DNA from: Capsulimonas corticalis
Lineage (GTDB): Bacteria; Armatimonadota; Armatimonadia; Armatimonadales; Capsulimonadaceae
Assembly: GCF_003574315.2 (NCBI RefSeq)
Contig: NZ_AP025739.1
Span: 4,216,001-4,280,000 of the forward strand
Length of the DNA: 64,000 nt
Direction of reading: 5' to 3'
Positions 17,424-26,754 of the stretch are shown here, in pieces (positions within the stretch are counted from its first letter, which is position 1; every line of letters begins with the position of its first letter). The notes below the pieces were generated by a model. It ran no database searches and was not told the origin of the DNA. It worked only from the letters and a program-made list of their open reading frames with translations. A program made the translations under genes and the position numbers.

Positions 17424-20400
17424 TCATGGATAGTCCTTGAAGTCCGTCTCGAAGATGTCGGTGAGATCCATGGCGTGATCTGAGGATGACGCCATCGGTT
17501 TGATGTGGGGCACGGTGGCGACGACAATGTGTCTGTCGTCGGATGAGAAGGTAGCGAAGATGAAATCGTCTGATCTAGGCTTAAGCGTGAGCAGCAAGCG
17601 CCCCTGATCGGCATCCCATATCTTGGCTCCGCCATTAACACTCAGGGTAAGAACGCGTTTGCCATCGTGAGAGAAGGCGCCCGACATGATTTGCTTATCT
17701 CCCTTGAATGTAAGCAGCAAGCGCCCTTGATCGGCGTCCCACACCTTGGGGATGTTGTCGGCTCCGAAGGTAAGGATGCGGCTGCCGTCGGGGGAGAATC
17801 TGATGTAATAGATGATTCTTGTGTCTCCGATGTATCTTGTGTCTCCCTCGATCGCGAACCGCTTGCGTCCCGTCTGTGTGTCCCAAACGGTAAAGACGCC
17901 ACCGGCTGTGGTGACGACGCGCATGCCGTCGGGGGAGAAGGGGGCGTGACTTAAAAAAGCGATGTTCCCCTGGATCGTGAGCGTCTCTCGCCCTGTCTGA
18001 GCGTCCCAGATTTTGACAGTTCCATGCCAACTTGTGGTGATGATGCGGTTTCCGTCGGGCGAGAAAGCGGCGAAGCAACCATTCCCTGCCTCTCCCTTAA
18101 GCGTCAACTGCTCGTTTCCCATCCGAGCGTCCCAGACTTTGGTTGCGCCGTTTGTGTTGGCGGTGACAATACGTGTGCTGTCGGGTGAGAAGGCTGAGTA
18201 GCAGATAGTCCCTGAGTGTTCTACGAGCGTGAGTAATTTGCGTCCCGTTATGGCGTCCCAGACACTAGCAGCGTTGCCTAATCCGGCAGTGGTGACGATT
18301 CGCTTGCCGTCCGGAGAAGAGGCGACGGAAGAAATACCGTTCTTGTCTTCATGGAGCGTCAGCAGTACGCTCCCCGTCTGAACGTTCACTACTTTGAGAG
18401 TGGTGCATTTGACAGCTCCATATCCACTGACGACAAAGATACGACGGCCATCGGGAGAGAAGGGAGAGGATGAGGCGCCGCCTGGTTGTCCGTGGATGGT
18501 GAGCGCTTCCCCTGTTGCCTGCGCGTTCCAGATCTTGGCGTCGCCATCCTTGCTGGCGGTAACGACCTGTTTTCCGTCAGGCGAGAAGGCGGCGGAGAGG
18601 ACACTATCTCTATGTCCCTTGATCTTGAATAGTTCGTCTCTTGTCTGAGCGTCCCAGACTTGGGCGGTGTTGTCGTCGTTACCCGTGACGATGCGCCGAC
18701 CGTCGGGCGAGAAGGCTACAGAAGAGATAGCTGTTTGGCCTTCCTTGAGAGTGAGCAGCTTGCTTCCTGTCCGGACATCCCAAACTTTAACATTATTGTT
18801 TTCGAAGGAACCCTCCGAACCTGCAGTGACAATGCGGCTTCCGTCGGGCGAGAAGGCTGCGGATTTGAGCGTGGCGCTGCCTGCCTTGATCGTGAGCGTC
18901 TCTCGCCCTGTCTTGACATCCCAGATCTCGAAGGTGACGTCATTACCAATATAGAGGCCATCCGTATCGATGGTTTGGTCATCACTGGCGGTGAGAATGC
19001 GGCTTTGGTCGGGGGATAAGGCGGCGAAAGCGAAGCCACTCTTACCTCCCTTGATCGTAAATATCCCTTGTCCTGTCTGAGCATCCCAGATCTTGGCGCC
19101 ATCCTTACTGGCGGTGAGAACGTGGGTTCCGTCCGAGGAGAAGGCGGCGGAAGTGAAGCCGTTCTTACCACCCTTGATCGTGAGCATTCCGCGCCCTGTC
19201 TTCGCGTTCCAGATCTTGGCGTCGCTATGATTACTAGCGGTGAGAATGCGGCTTCCGTCGGAAGAGAAGGCAGCGGATGTGAAGCCGTTCGTTTCTCCTT
19301 TGATCGTGAGGATCTCTCTACCTGTCTGAGCGTCCCAGATTTTGGCGGTCTTGTCGTTGCTGGCGGTGAGGATACGATTTCCATCAGGAGAGTAGACGAC
19401 AGTGTTGACAGGCGCCGTGTGTCCCTTGAGCGTCATCAGGTCGAGATGGCAGAGATGATTCCAGTAGCCCCACTCGAAACCCCGGTCGTGGAAGTACCGT
19501 GTCTCCTTGAGCGCATCTACGATCCGTCCAACGTTGTTGTTATCCCATGCCTGCGGAATCAGGGACATGTCCGCCGCGTATAGGCTCCATTCAGCTGCCG
19601 ACTGGGCCGCCTTCCATTTGGCGGCGTTGGCATTGGCGAGACGGGCATTGGCATTGGCGCGTTGGGCGTTCCGTATGGCGGAGGCAGTCAGCAGAACCAT
19701 GACAAGCAGTACGCTGGCGGCGACGCCCCCAGCCCGCAATAGGCCTCGCCGGTAGGCCTCGCGCTGGCGCCTCATCTCCGCCCCCGGCGTATGCTCGACG
19801 ATCCACTCCCGGCTGAACACGTGCTCGTAGATCCGGTTGCGCACGCGCAGCACTCCGCTCTCGGTCCGCGCCACGCCGCTGAGCTTGAGCACGGCGCAGA
19901 GCGGGTCCGCCTCGTCGTCGGGGATGCGGCGGCCCCGACGCATCTGACTATACAAATTCAGCAGCCCGGCGAGATCCAATTCCGACTTGAGCAGTCGGTT
20001 GCGTACAAATGCCAGGTTGTCGTCGGCTTCCGACGCCGTGCGCGTCAGGAATAGATCCGAGCAGAGTTTATCCACGTCGCCTGGTCTCTGCGCCTTGGCT
20101 TCCTGAACAGCGCGGCACAGCCGCTGCGTCAGGTATGGGTGTCCGCCCGTCCAGTACAGCACCCGCGAGAGCAGGGCTGGGCCATTCTTACCGAGCCCGG
20201 CAGCCAAAGGGGCGGCCTCTTCCAGGGTGAAGTCTCTGACCTCAATGCGCCTGCCGATGTTGAAAGGACTGGTGCGGGTATCCTGGATCAGATCGGCGGG
20301 CGTGGCCGTCCCCAGCAGGCAGACGGTGAGCCGATCCAGCGTCGCATCTGTGGCCCGTCCCACATAGCACTGACGGATGCCGGCAAAGAATTCGTCGGCG

Positions 20401-20894
20401 CTGAAGGGGAGGCCGCGTGTGACATCGATCTCGTCCACGAAGACCGTCAAGGGAGATTCTGACGCGGTCAGGGCGACGGTCTGGATAGCCCCGAAGAAAC
20501 GCTGCATCGGCCCGAGGTCGGTGTTCGCTTTCCAAAAGGCGAGCATCTCGGCGCGCAGGCCCAACTCTCTCCCAGCTTCCGAGAGCAAGGCGGTGTACCA
20601 CTGCTCAGCGGAGAGGTTCCTGCCGCCGAACTTGGTGAGGTCCAAAAAGCAGGTTCGCCAACCCTTCTCGCGCAATCGAGCCATGGTTCGAACGCAGAGG
20701 CTGGACTTGCCCATTTGGCGGGAGTTGAGGACATAGCAGTAGTCGCCTGACGTTAGGCCGTCCAGTAGATCATGATCGGCCCGGCGCTCGACGTACGAGG
20801 CCGCGCCCGCGCCCAGCGTGCCGCCGGTGACGTAAAAGGCGTTTGTCCCGGCAGCCCCAGTAGAAGGCGCTGCAGGTGTGGTGATGGGCGTCAT
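17424..20894 (-). CDS. AAA-like STAND NTPase - membrane helix - WD40 protein
   Basis: The 1156-residue protein has an AAA_35-type NTPase at residues 15-340: Walker A NSRQMGKSS (K63), Walker B VFVDEID (D154/E155), SPFNIGRRIEV and TGGHPYLTQRL. A helical winged segment ends with a VFSREWIVEH motif, followed by a membrane helix at about 385-405, a short linker, the DRGFEWGYWNHLCH motif known from planctomycete-type kinase-WD40 proteins, and about 14 WD40 repeats ending in variants of KIWDAQTGRE-TLTIKG. The repeats resemble one another closely at DNA level, suggesting recent expansion. The NTPase should be cytosolic; the side of the propeller depends on topology. It is likely co-transcribed with the upstream paralogue (116 nt gap) and the cyclase-TIR gene downstream (70 nt). 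The function is presumably ligand-gated NTPase switching. Confidence 0.85.
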   Translation of the reverse strand: MTPITTPAAPSTGAAGTNAFYVTGGTLGAGAASYVERRADHDLLDGLTSGDYCYVLNSRQMGKSSLCVRTMARLREKGWRTCFLDLTKFGGRNLSAEQWYTALLSEAGRELGLRAEMLAFWKANTDLGPMQRFFGAIQTVALTASESPLTVFVDEIDVTRGLPFSADEFFAGIRQCYVGRATDATLDRLTVCLLGTATPADLIQDTRTSPFNIGRRIEVRDFTLEEAAPLAAGLGKNGPALLSRVLYWTGGHPYLTQRLCRAVQEAKAQRPGDVDKLCSDLFLTRTASEADDNLAFVRNRLLKSELDLAGLLNLYSQMRRGRRIPDDEADPLCAVLKLSGVARTESGVLRVRNRIYEHVFSREWIVEHTPGAEMRRQREAYRRGLLRAGGVAASVLLVMVLLTASAIRNAQRANANARLANANAAKWKAAQSAAEWSLYAADMSLIPQAWDNNNVGRIVDALKETRYFHDRGFEWGYWNHLCHLDLMTLKGHTAPVNTVVYSPDGNRILTASNDKTAKIWDAQTGREILTIKGETNGFTSAAFSSDGSRILTASNHSDAKIWNAKTGRGMLTIKGGKNGFTSAAFSSDGTHVLTASKDGAKIWDAQTGQGIFTIKGGKSGFAFAALSPDQSRILTASDDQTIDTDGLYIGNDVTFEIWDVKTGRETLTIKAGSATLKSAAFSPDGSRIVTAGSEGSFENNNVKVWDVRTGSKLLTLKEGQTAISSVAFSPDGRRIVTGNDDNTAQVWDAQTRDELFKIKGHRDSVLSAAFSPDGKQVVTASKDGDAKIWNAQATGEALTIHGQPGGASSSPFSPDGRRIFVVSGYGAVKCTTLKVVNVQTGSVLLTLHEDKNGISSVASSPDGKRIVTTAGLGNAASVWDAITGRKLLTLVEHSGTICYSAFSPDSTRIVTANTNGATKVWDARMGNEQLTLKGEAGNGCFAAFSPDGNRIITTSWHGTVKIWDAQTGRETLTIQGNIAFLSHAPFSPDGMRVVTTAGGVFTVWDTQTGRKRFAIEGDTRYIGDTRIIYYIRFSPDGSRILTFGADNIPKVWDADQGRLLLTFKGDKQIMSGAFSHDGKRVLTLSVNGGAKIWDADQGRLLLTLKPRSDDFIFATFSSDDRHIVVATVPHIKPMASSSDHAMDLTDIFETDFKDYP

Positions 20895-20947
20895 TGGGTG
20901 CGGCCTTTCACGGGTCGTACTCGGAATGGGCTGGTGTCATTATAACA
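19733..20947 (-). repeat. Copy A of a near-identical 1.2-kb duplicated STAND module
   Basis: This stretch covers the 5' leader and the NTPase to membrane-helix coding part of the 17424-20894 gene. It matches 24451-25680 over its full length, with blocks of 80 bases and more without a difference (for example around 20570-20690 versus 25308-25430). Confidence 0.8.
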
Positions 20948-21010
20948 AAAAAGATGCGGGGCTGACAAGGAACTTTACGCAGGCGATCTGCGAGGGGCTG
21001 AAGGCCTCGT

Positions 21011-24000
21011 TCATGGATGAACAGGTTCCTCCGATGGACGGGGTGTGCGATGAGGCTTACCCGCCAGGCGAGGTCTGCCTGGCGCAGCACGAATCCCGCC
21101 TGGCGCCGCATGACCGCTGACGCCGAAGATTCCCAGGATGGCGACATCGTTGCCGGAGGCTTCCTGGTCCTTGTTGATGAAACTGATGCGCACAAGCGTG
21201 CGTTGCGCGTCGGCGGGCGAGAGCGTGATGGGAATGTCGAACAGGTTCGGGTCGTCCGGCTGGCAGTTTTCAAATCGTCCATCCGGTAGTGCGCCGGATG
21301 GCGCCGTAAATGTTGAGCCTTGACGGAAAACGCGGCCGAAGCCGCCCAGCGCGACATTCGGGCGCTGATTATCAAAGTTGTCTGGAGCGATGAATGCCCC
21401 GGTGCTCGAATGCCCATCGGCAAAGTCGAGTCGATAGGCGCCCGACCATGCTCCGTTGAAACCGGCGACCAGAAACGCCAGATGGTTGAACCGGGCCGGG
21501 CGGACGAGGGCAAGGTCGCCTTGGGAGTGCTCGGCGCGCAACAGAAGTACGTTGTTACCGGATGCGGGCTGGAGCGCGAAGGAGATCAGCGGGTCGTCGC
21601 GGCTGGCGAATCGGGTTCCGGCGGGCAGTCCGACCTTAGGAAAGCGGGGATTGAAGCCGGGAGCGTAGAAGTCCGTCAGGTCGTCGACCGTGGCCGTGGT
21701 GGTCTTCTTGAGGCTGTCGGCTATGTCGTTGGACTGGCCTGGCTCCTTCTCGGCGATGACATCGTGGTTGTAGCCGGTGAGCGTCAGCGGAGACATTCGC
21801 CCCATTCGCTGTTGGGCTTTCACGTCGCGCGTCGCGGGCGGTTGTTGGGCTCTCACTGCCGGCATCGCTAATCGTTGCGCCTGCGCCGCTAATCGTTGTG
21901 CTTGTCGTGCCTGGTAATCGATGTACTCGTGCTTCTCTTCTTGCATCCGGGCGTCGATCGCGGGCAGGGCAGGGGCTGCCCACAGACGCAGGGTCGCGTC
22001 ACGCCCCGCTGTCGCGAGACAGTCGCCGATCGGCGAGAAGACAGCCCGATCAACGACGTCCATATGCGCCGTTATGGTGCGGATCTCCTGATTGCCAGCC
22101 ACATCCCAGAGCTTCACGGTATGATCATGGCTGGCGGATGCCAGCAGGCGGCCATCCGGCGAAAAGTTCAGATCCCCAACGGCATCGGTGTGTCCGGTCA
22201 GGCGGCGCTGCAAAATCCCAGTTTTTGGGTCGTACAGGCCGATCAGTCCCGAAAATCCGCCTGCGGCTAAAAGCCGTCCGTCCGGCGAGTAAGCCAGCGA
22301 AATAACCACTGGTGATTCATCAGAGACGTCCGGCCCCGCGAACGTGCGATACGGGCGCCCCCACTCACCGACGCGCCACTCCCAAACTCGATTGTTATCT
22401 CCGCCCGTCACGGCCAGCATCCGGTTATCCGGCGAGAAGCGTAAGATTCCGTCGAAGGTTGACGATCCGGGTAGGCTCGCGAGAAGGCCGCCGGTTCGCA
22501 GATTCCAGACGGCGCACATGGGCTGTATCGTCTCGCTGTCGGTCCTCCGCGCAATCAAGCTGGCGGCCAGAAGATTACCGTCGTGAGAAATATCGATGCC
22601 CAGGATACTGTCGTTGTCGCCCCAATTGGACGTAGGCATTTTCCATGTTCGCACTAGACGGTGCGTGACCGGGTTCCAGAATTGCATCCGCTGGGGACCG
22701 GGTCCGTTGGTTCCCACGGCCAGGGTGTGGCTATCGGGCGTGAAAGCCAAACTGCTCGCGTACTCATAAGGACCGCCGAGGCGGCACTCGACTTGTGAGG
22801 TGCGCATGTTCCACAGGACGACCTCGCCCGTCTGACCGGTGGTCGCCAGCCAATGCCCGTCCAGTGAGAAAGCGCATGGCGCAGGCGAGACCGGGAACGG
22901 CATCACGCACGACTCGGAGGCCAATGCAGCGTTCCACACGGTCGTTGTCCCATATTCGCTGCCCGCCGCCAGAGCCTTCCCATCCGCGCGCCAGTTGATA
23001 AATGTCACCGCCATGGAGCGACTCAGCAAAGAGCGTCTGAGTGTTCCCTCCGGGACATTCCACAGCCGCAGGGAGCCGTCCCGCCCTCCTGCCGCCAGTA
23101 TTTTGCTGTCTGGCGAGAAGGTGAGGTGGTAGACATTGGAACGTTGCCCCTCGCCAGTAAAGCGAGGGGCGACCTGCCGGAGGTCCATGTCCCGGACGGA
23201 GATATTCCCCGCATTATCGCCGCACGCAAACCACTTCCCATCCGGCGAGCAGGCGATCGTACTTATCGTACCGCTAAGCGGCGACGAGACTTCAGACGCC
23301 TTGAAACCTTCAGCTGCGCTGCGAAAGAGCGTGACGTGCCCCGGCTGCGGGAAGTTGGCGAGCAGGAGCGTGTTGCCGTCTGGGGCGAGCGCCGCAGGGC
23401 ATCCTGCGGCATTCGGTCCTGGGGAGCCGATGGTGCTGATTGCGTGTGGCTCATGCACCACTTTGCCGGTAGTTGTGTCCCAGATCTGGGCAACATTGGC
23501 CTGGCTGACGACAGCGAGGTAATGGCCAGTCGGGTCGAAAGCCCATGTGCGCAGTGGAGGGGCATTCTGCATTAGCACACAGCGGACTCGCAGCGTCGCC
23601 GGATCCAGGAGGGCCAAACGCCCAGCGTGGTCGCGAACCAACTGCGAACGGCCATCTGGGGAAAGCATGCGATAATCAACAGGAGACAAACCTTGCAACG
23701 ACTTCGTTGAGACGACATGATGTGTTGTGACGTCCCATCGTGTCAGTTTTGCGGCAGCGTTATCTATGGTCAGGAGCGTGCCGTCCGTCGTAAATGCTCC
23801 ATCGAGAGGCACCGTGTCCGGGCCGATGAGAGTCACGCAGTCGCGGTGCATCAGCCCCCACTGAAAGCGCCAGGAGAAGTCGCGCTGGTCTTTGCTGTCG
23901 GTGTTGGATGGCGAGCCGGGGACATGCGCATCGAGTAGCGCCGCCGCCGCGTTGGGGTTGCCATCCGCCCAGGATTGGGCCGCCAACTGCATATCCGACA

Positions 24001-25612
24001 CATAGCGTAAGTGTTCCGACGCCAAGCGGGCTTGCTTTTCACTGCGTCCGGAGGCCTGGGCGGCCTGCTTCTGTCGGTTCGCGTCGGACGCCTTGTCCTT
24101 GGCGTTCTGCGTCGCCGCCTTGGCAATGATCGTCTGATGCATAGCGATTTTGGTCTCATGCGCAGCGATTTTGGCCTGCTGATCCGCCTGATGCGCCTTC
24201 TGGTCGGCCTCCTGGCGGGCGCTGTGTTCTTTCCGTGCCTCCGTGTACGCCGTCTTATTCGCTTCATTTGTCTGGGTGAGTGCGTCTTGGAGTCTGAGGT
24301 TCGTGGTCTCCTGTTGCTCCAGCAACACCACCACTTTCGCCTGTTCTCGATGTGCGGCGTGTGTTGCCGCCCTCTCTCGATGAGCGCTCACGACGGCGGA
24401 GGCGGCCAGCAGACTGACCAGCAACACTACGGCGGCGGCGACCGCCCCCGCCCGCAATAGGCCTCGCCGGTAGGCCTCGCGCTGGCGCCGCAACTCCGCC
24501 CCCGGCATGTGCTCGACGATCCATTCCCGGCTGAAGACGTGCTCGTAGATCCGATTGCCGACTCTGAGTTGACCTTCTTGGGTCCGCGCCACGCCGCTGA
24601 GTTTCAGCACCGCGCTGAGCGGGTCCGCCTCGTCGTCGGGGATGCGGCGGCCCCGACGCATCTGCCCGTACAGATCCAAGAGCCCGGCGAGATCCACTTC
24701 CGATTTGAGCAGGCGGTTGCGCACGAACGCCAAGTTGTCGTCTGCCTCCGCCGCCGTGCGCGTCAGGAACAGATCCGAGCAGAGCTTGTCTATACTGGCG
24801 GATGTTGAGGCATTGCCTTCTTGAATGGCGCGGCACAGTCGTTGCGTCAGATACGGGTGTCCGCCCGTCCAGTACAGCACTCGCGAGAGCAGGGCTGGGC
24901 CGTTCTCGCCCAGACCCCGCGCGAGTGGGATGGCTTCTTTGGGCGTGAAGTCTTTGACCTCAATGCGCCTGCCGATGTTGAAGGGGCTGGTGCGGGTGTC
25001 CTGGATCAGATCGGCGGGTGTGGCCGTCCCCAGGAGACAGATGGTCAGGCGGTTCAGGGCCGGATCCGTCGCGCGGCCGACGTAGCATTGCCGGATACCC
25101 GCGAAGAACTCGTCGGCGCTGAAGGGGAGGCCGCGTGTGACGTCGATCTCGTCCACGAAGACCGTCAAGGGAGATTCTGACGCAGGCAGGGCTACCTGCT
25201 GGATAGCCCCAAAGAAGCGCTGCATCGGCCCGAGGTTGGCATTCGCTTTCCAAAAGGCGAGCATCTCGGCGCGCAGGCCCAACTCTCTCCCAGCTTCCGA
25301 GAGCAAGGCGGTGTACCACTGCTCAGCGGAGAGGTTCCTGCCGCCGAACTTGGTGAGGTCCAAAAAGCAGGTTCGCCAACCCTTCTCGCGCAATCGAGCC
25401 ATGGTGCGGACGCAGAGGCTGGACTTGCCCATTTGGCGGGAGTTGAGGACGTAGCAGTAGTCGCCGGACGTCAGGCCGTCCAGTAAATCATGGTCGGCCC
25501 GGCGCTCGACGTACGAGGCCGCGCCCGCGCCCAGGGTGCCGCCGGTGACGTAAAAGGCGTCTGTCCCGGCAACCCCAGAGACAGGCGCTTCGGGTATGGT
25601 GATGGGCGTCAT
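21011..25612 (-). CDS. AAA-like STAND NTPase - coiled coil - WD40 - C-terminal beta domain
   Basis: The start chosen is ATG 25612, matching the paralogue's MTPIT start and preceded by GGAAAGG; the frame is open upstream to 25873 without resemblance. Of 1533 residues, the first 400 are almost identical to the paralogue (same Walker A NSRQMGKSS and Walker B VFVDEID). A membrane helix lies near 390-410 (AVVLLVSLLAASAVV). Unlike its sister it then has a long alanine/glutamine/lysine-rich coiled coil (about 410-535), the FSWRFQWGLMHRD motif and divergent WD40 repeats (about 570-1240). Around 1290-1510 lies a beta-rich domain (LTGYNHDVIAEKE..., NNVLLLRAE, YRLDFADGHSSTGAF, GIFGVSG) like lectin-type extracellular modules of planctomycetes. 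The paralogues therefore share a switch but carry different sensors. First gene of the probable operon. Confidence 0.85.
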   Translation of the reverse strand: MTPITIPEAPVSGVAGTDAFYVTGGTLGAGAASYVERRADHDLLDGLTSGDYCYVLNSRQMGKSSLCVRTMARLREKGWRTCFLDLTKFGGRNLSAEQWYTALLSEAGRELGLRAEMLAFWKANANLGPMQRFFGAIQQVALPASESPLTVFVDEIDVTRGLPFSADEFFAGIRQCYVGRATDPALNRLTICLLGTATPADLIQDTRTSPFNIGRRIEVKDFTPKEAIPLARGLGENGPALLSRVLYWTGGHPYLTQRLCRAIQEGNASTSASIDKLCSDLFLTRTAAEADDNLAFVRNRLLKSEVDLAGLLDLYGQMRRGRRIPDDEADPLSAVLKLSGVARTQEGQLRVGNRIYEHVFSREWIVEHMPGAELRRQREAYRRGLLRAGAVAAAVVLLVSLLAASAVVSAHRERAATHAAHREQAKVVVLLEQQETTNLRLQDALTQTNEANKTAYTEARKEHSARQEADQKAHQADQQAKIAAHETKIAMHQTIIAKAATQNAKDKASDANRQKQAAQASGRSEKQARLASEHLRYVSDMQLAAQSWADGNPNAAAALLDAHVPGSPSNTDSKDQRDFSWRFQWGLMHRDCVTLIGPDTVPLDGAFTTDGTLLTIDNAAAKLTRWDVTTHHVVSTKSLQGLSPVDYRMLSPDGRSQLVRDHAGRLALLDPATLRVRCVLMQNAPPLRTWAFDPTGHYLAVVSQANVAQIWDTTTGKVVHEPHAISTIGSPGPNAAGCPAALAPDGNTLLLANFPQPGHVTLFRSAAEGFKASEVSSPLSGTISTIACSPDGKWFACGDNAGNISVRDMDLRQVAPRFTGEGQRSNVYHLTFSPDSKILAAGGRDGSLRLWNVPEGTLRRSLLSRSMAVTFINWRADGKALAAGSEYGTTTVWNAALASESCVMPFPVSPAPCAFSLDGHWLATTGQTGEVVLWNMRTSQVECRLGGPYEYASSLAFTPDSHTLAVGTNGPGPQRMQFWNPVTHRLVRTWKMPTSNWGDNDSILGIDISHDGNLLAASLIARRTDSETIQPMCAVWNLRTGGLLASLPGSSTFDGILRFSPDNRMLAVTGGDNNRVWEWRVGEWGRPYRTFAGPDVSDESPVVISLAYSPDGRLLAAGGFSGLIGLYDPKTGILQRRLTGHTDAVGDLNFSPDGRLLASASHDHTVKLWDVAGNQEIRTITAHMDVVDRAVFSPIGDCLATAGRDATLRLWAAPALPAIDARMQEEKHEYIDYQARQAQRLAAQAQRLAMPAVRAQQPPATRDVKAQQRMGRMSPLTLTGYNHDVIAEKEPGQSNDIADSLKKTTTATVDDLTDFYAPGFNPRFPKVGLPAGTRFASRDDPLISFALQPASGNNVLLLRAEHSQGDLALVRPARFNHLAFLVAGFNGAWSGAYRLDFADGHSSTGAFIAPDNFDNQRPNVALGGFGRVFRQGSTFTAPSGALPDGRFENCQPDDPNLFDIPITLSPADAQRTLVRISFINKDQEASGNDVAILGIFGVSGHAAPGGIRAAPGRPRLAGKPHRTPRPSEEPVHP

Positions 25613-25680
25613 TGGGTGCGGCCTTTCCGGGTCGTACTCAGAGTGTGCTGATGCCATTACAATAATGGCGTTATTATAAC
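24451..25680 (-). repeat. Copy B of the near-identical 1.2-kb duplicated STAND module
   Basis: This is the counterpart of 19733-20947. The match extends past the start codon into the leader (CATTGGGTGCGGCCTTTC followed by GGGTCGTACTC, then TTATTATAACA/TTATAAC), so the promoter region was duplicated too. It ends abruptly downstream of the membrane helix, where the coiled coil replaces the short linker of copy A. Confidence 0.8.
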
Positions 25681-25883
25681 ACTGACGGGAGCGCTTTACA
25701 AGGGATTTCGTCTCAGATCGGACGTACATTACTGGGAGTAATTGACGAACTCCTGGACCAGGGAGCGTGTGATTTGTATAAGGCGGTATGTCGCTTCCAT
25801 GGTCTTTTGTCTTTTCTGTGGTAGCGATGTTGATCGCGGTTTCACTGGCCCGAAGCAGCTCCCCGCGAGGCATTCTATCGCCA

Positions 25884-25970
25884 CGGGCAAATAGTCCGTT
25901 TCCCAGACCTTGGCGTTCCCGTTACCGGCGGTAACGACACGATTGTATTCTGACTAGAACGCGGGAGGAA
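25884..25970 (-). pseudogene. Decayed WD40 repeat, relic of a further paralogue
   Basis: The minus strand reads AF, a TAG stop (25954-25956), then SEYNRVVTAGNGNAKVWETD. This is the pattern AFSPDGNRVVTAGNGNAKVWD of the 17424-20894 propeller with a nonsense change. No other recognisable blades remain. It lies upstream of the intact paralogue and shows that the array of STAND-WD40 genes was once longer. Confidence 0.55.
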
Positions 25971-26195
25971 AATACCGCTTCTTTGCCAGAGAAGTGAAAG
26001 ACGGGGCGATTGATGTGGCACCTATGGGATATGAGATTTCGGAGAGTGCGCTCACAGGGTTGCCGATATTGAGGAAAAAGGTCGGGTAGGGGACGAAGTA
26101 TACTTTGGTGTGTGCATCTCAGGATGCACCAGGATAAAATACACTATGCCGTCAATTCGAATTCAGGTGTATTCGAATTGACGGTTTAACCTGTC

Positions 26196-26633
26196 TCAAC
26201 TTGACGATGTAGACTGCTCACCATCGTCTCCACTTACCACTCGATTCTCGGAGACTACTTCTCTGCGAAGAAGCACGGTCTGCGTATCATGAAACTCGGT
26301 GCGGTGTTGTGCGATGTGGATTTCTTCCTTGAGTTTCAGCCGCTTTTCCACCACCAAGACCTCTTCCATCACTGGTATGATCATCACATCACCCTCATGG
26401 CGTATCGGCGGCGCGGCGTCCACAAATCGGTCAATGAGGACGTGACGGACCTCAACCTCGGTGCGCAGAAATGGGATGTCGACAACTTCCTCGCGCTCGG
26501 TCACCGTCTTGGCGATGCGTACCTTGCCCGTCTCTACAATACGCTTTCTCACATCCACCGTTTCTTCGACGATGGGTACGACGATTCGATTCTCGTCGTT
26601 GACAAGCGTATCCCTGAGATCGTCTTCTGACAT
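26196..26633 (-). CDS. DUF2382 (YsnF/AvaK-like) stress protein
   Basis: The 145-residue protein carries one DUF2382 domain: IVVPIVEETVDVRKRIVETG near residues 17-36, then the second half IIPVMEEVLVVEKRLKLKEEIHIAQHRTE (about 78-106). The domain is defined by repeated 'IPV.EE.L.V.KR.V..G.VRI...' strands. DUF2382 proteins are common in desiccation- and stress-tolerant bacteria; their biochemical role is not established. ATG 26633 has AGGAG 7 nt upstream. It is last in the stress cluster, 121 nt after the next gene, with a hairpin between. Confidence 0.8.
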   Translation of the reverse strand: MSEDDLRDTLVNDENRIVVPIVEETVDVRKRIVETGKVRIAKTVTEREEVVDIPFLRTEVEVRHVLIDRFVDAAPPIRHEGDVMIIPVMEEVLVVEKRLKLKEEIHIAQHRTEFHDTQTVLLRREVVSENRVVSGDDGEQSTSSS

Positions 26634-26671
26634 AAAATTCTCCTGTTTGTTACCGCCAATAAAACTTAATA

Positions 26672-26710
26672 CGCCCAGGGGCTGATCGCTGCCGATCCTC
26701 CACCTGGGCG
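26672..26710 (-). terminator. Hairpin between two DUF2382 genes
   Basis: An 8-bp stem CGCCCAGG (26672-26679) / CCTGGGCG (26703-26710) lies after the stop of the 26755-27537 gene. On the minus strand it is followed by TATTAAGTTTTATT, a modest U tract. It may attenuate or end transcription before the last DUF2382 gene. Confidence 0.45.
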
Positions 26711-26754
26711 CATGATTGTGAACGGAAACTCCCGTTCTGGCATTCGTCTAAAGC

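Noticed and set aside
20908-21513. A 201-residue minus-strand open frame overlapping the 3' part of the large STAND gene
   Set aside because: It lies inside the well-supported beta domain coding region in another frame and has no family resemblance; the G+C-rich DNA produces many such shadow frames.
25612-25873. An N-terminal extension of 87 residues on the STAND gene (start at 25873)
   Set aside because: The paralogue starts at the equivalent of 25612 with the same leader, a ribosome site precedes 25612, and the extension has no family features.
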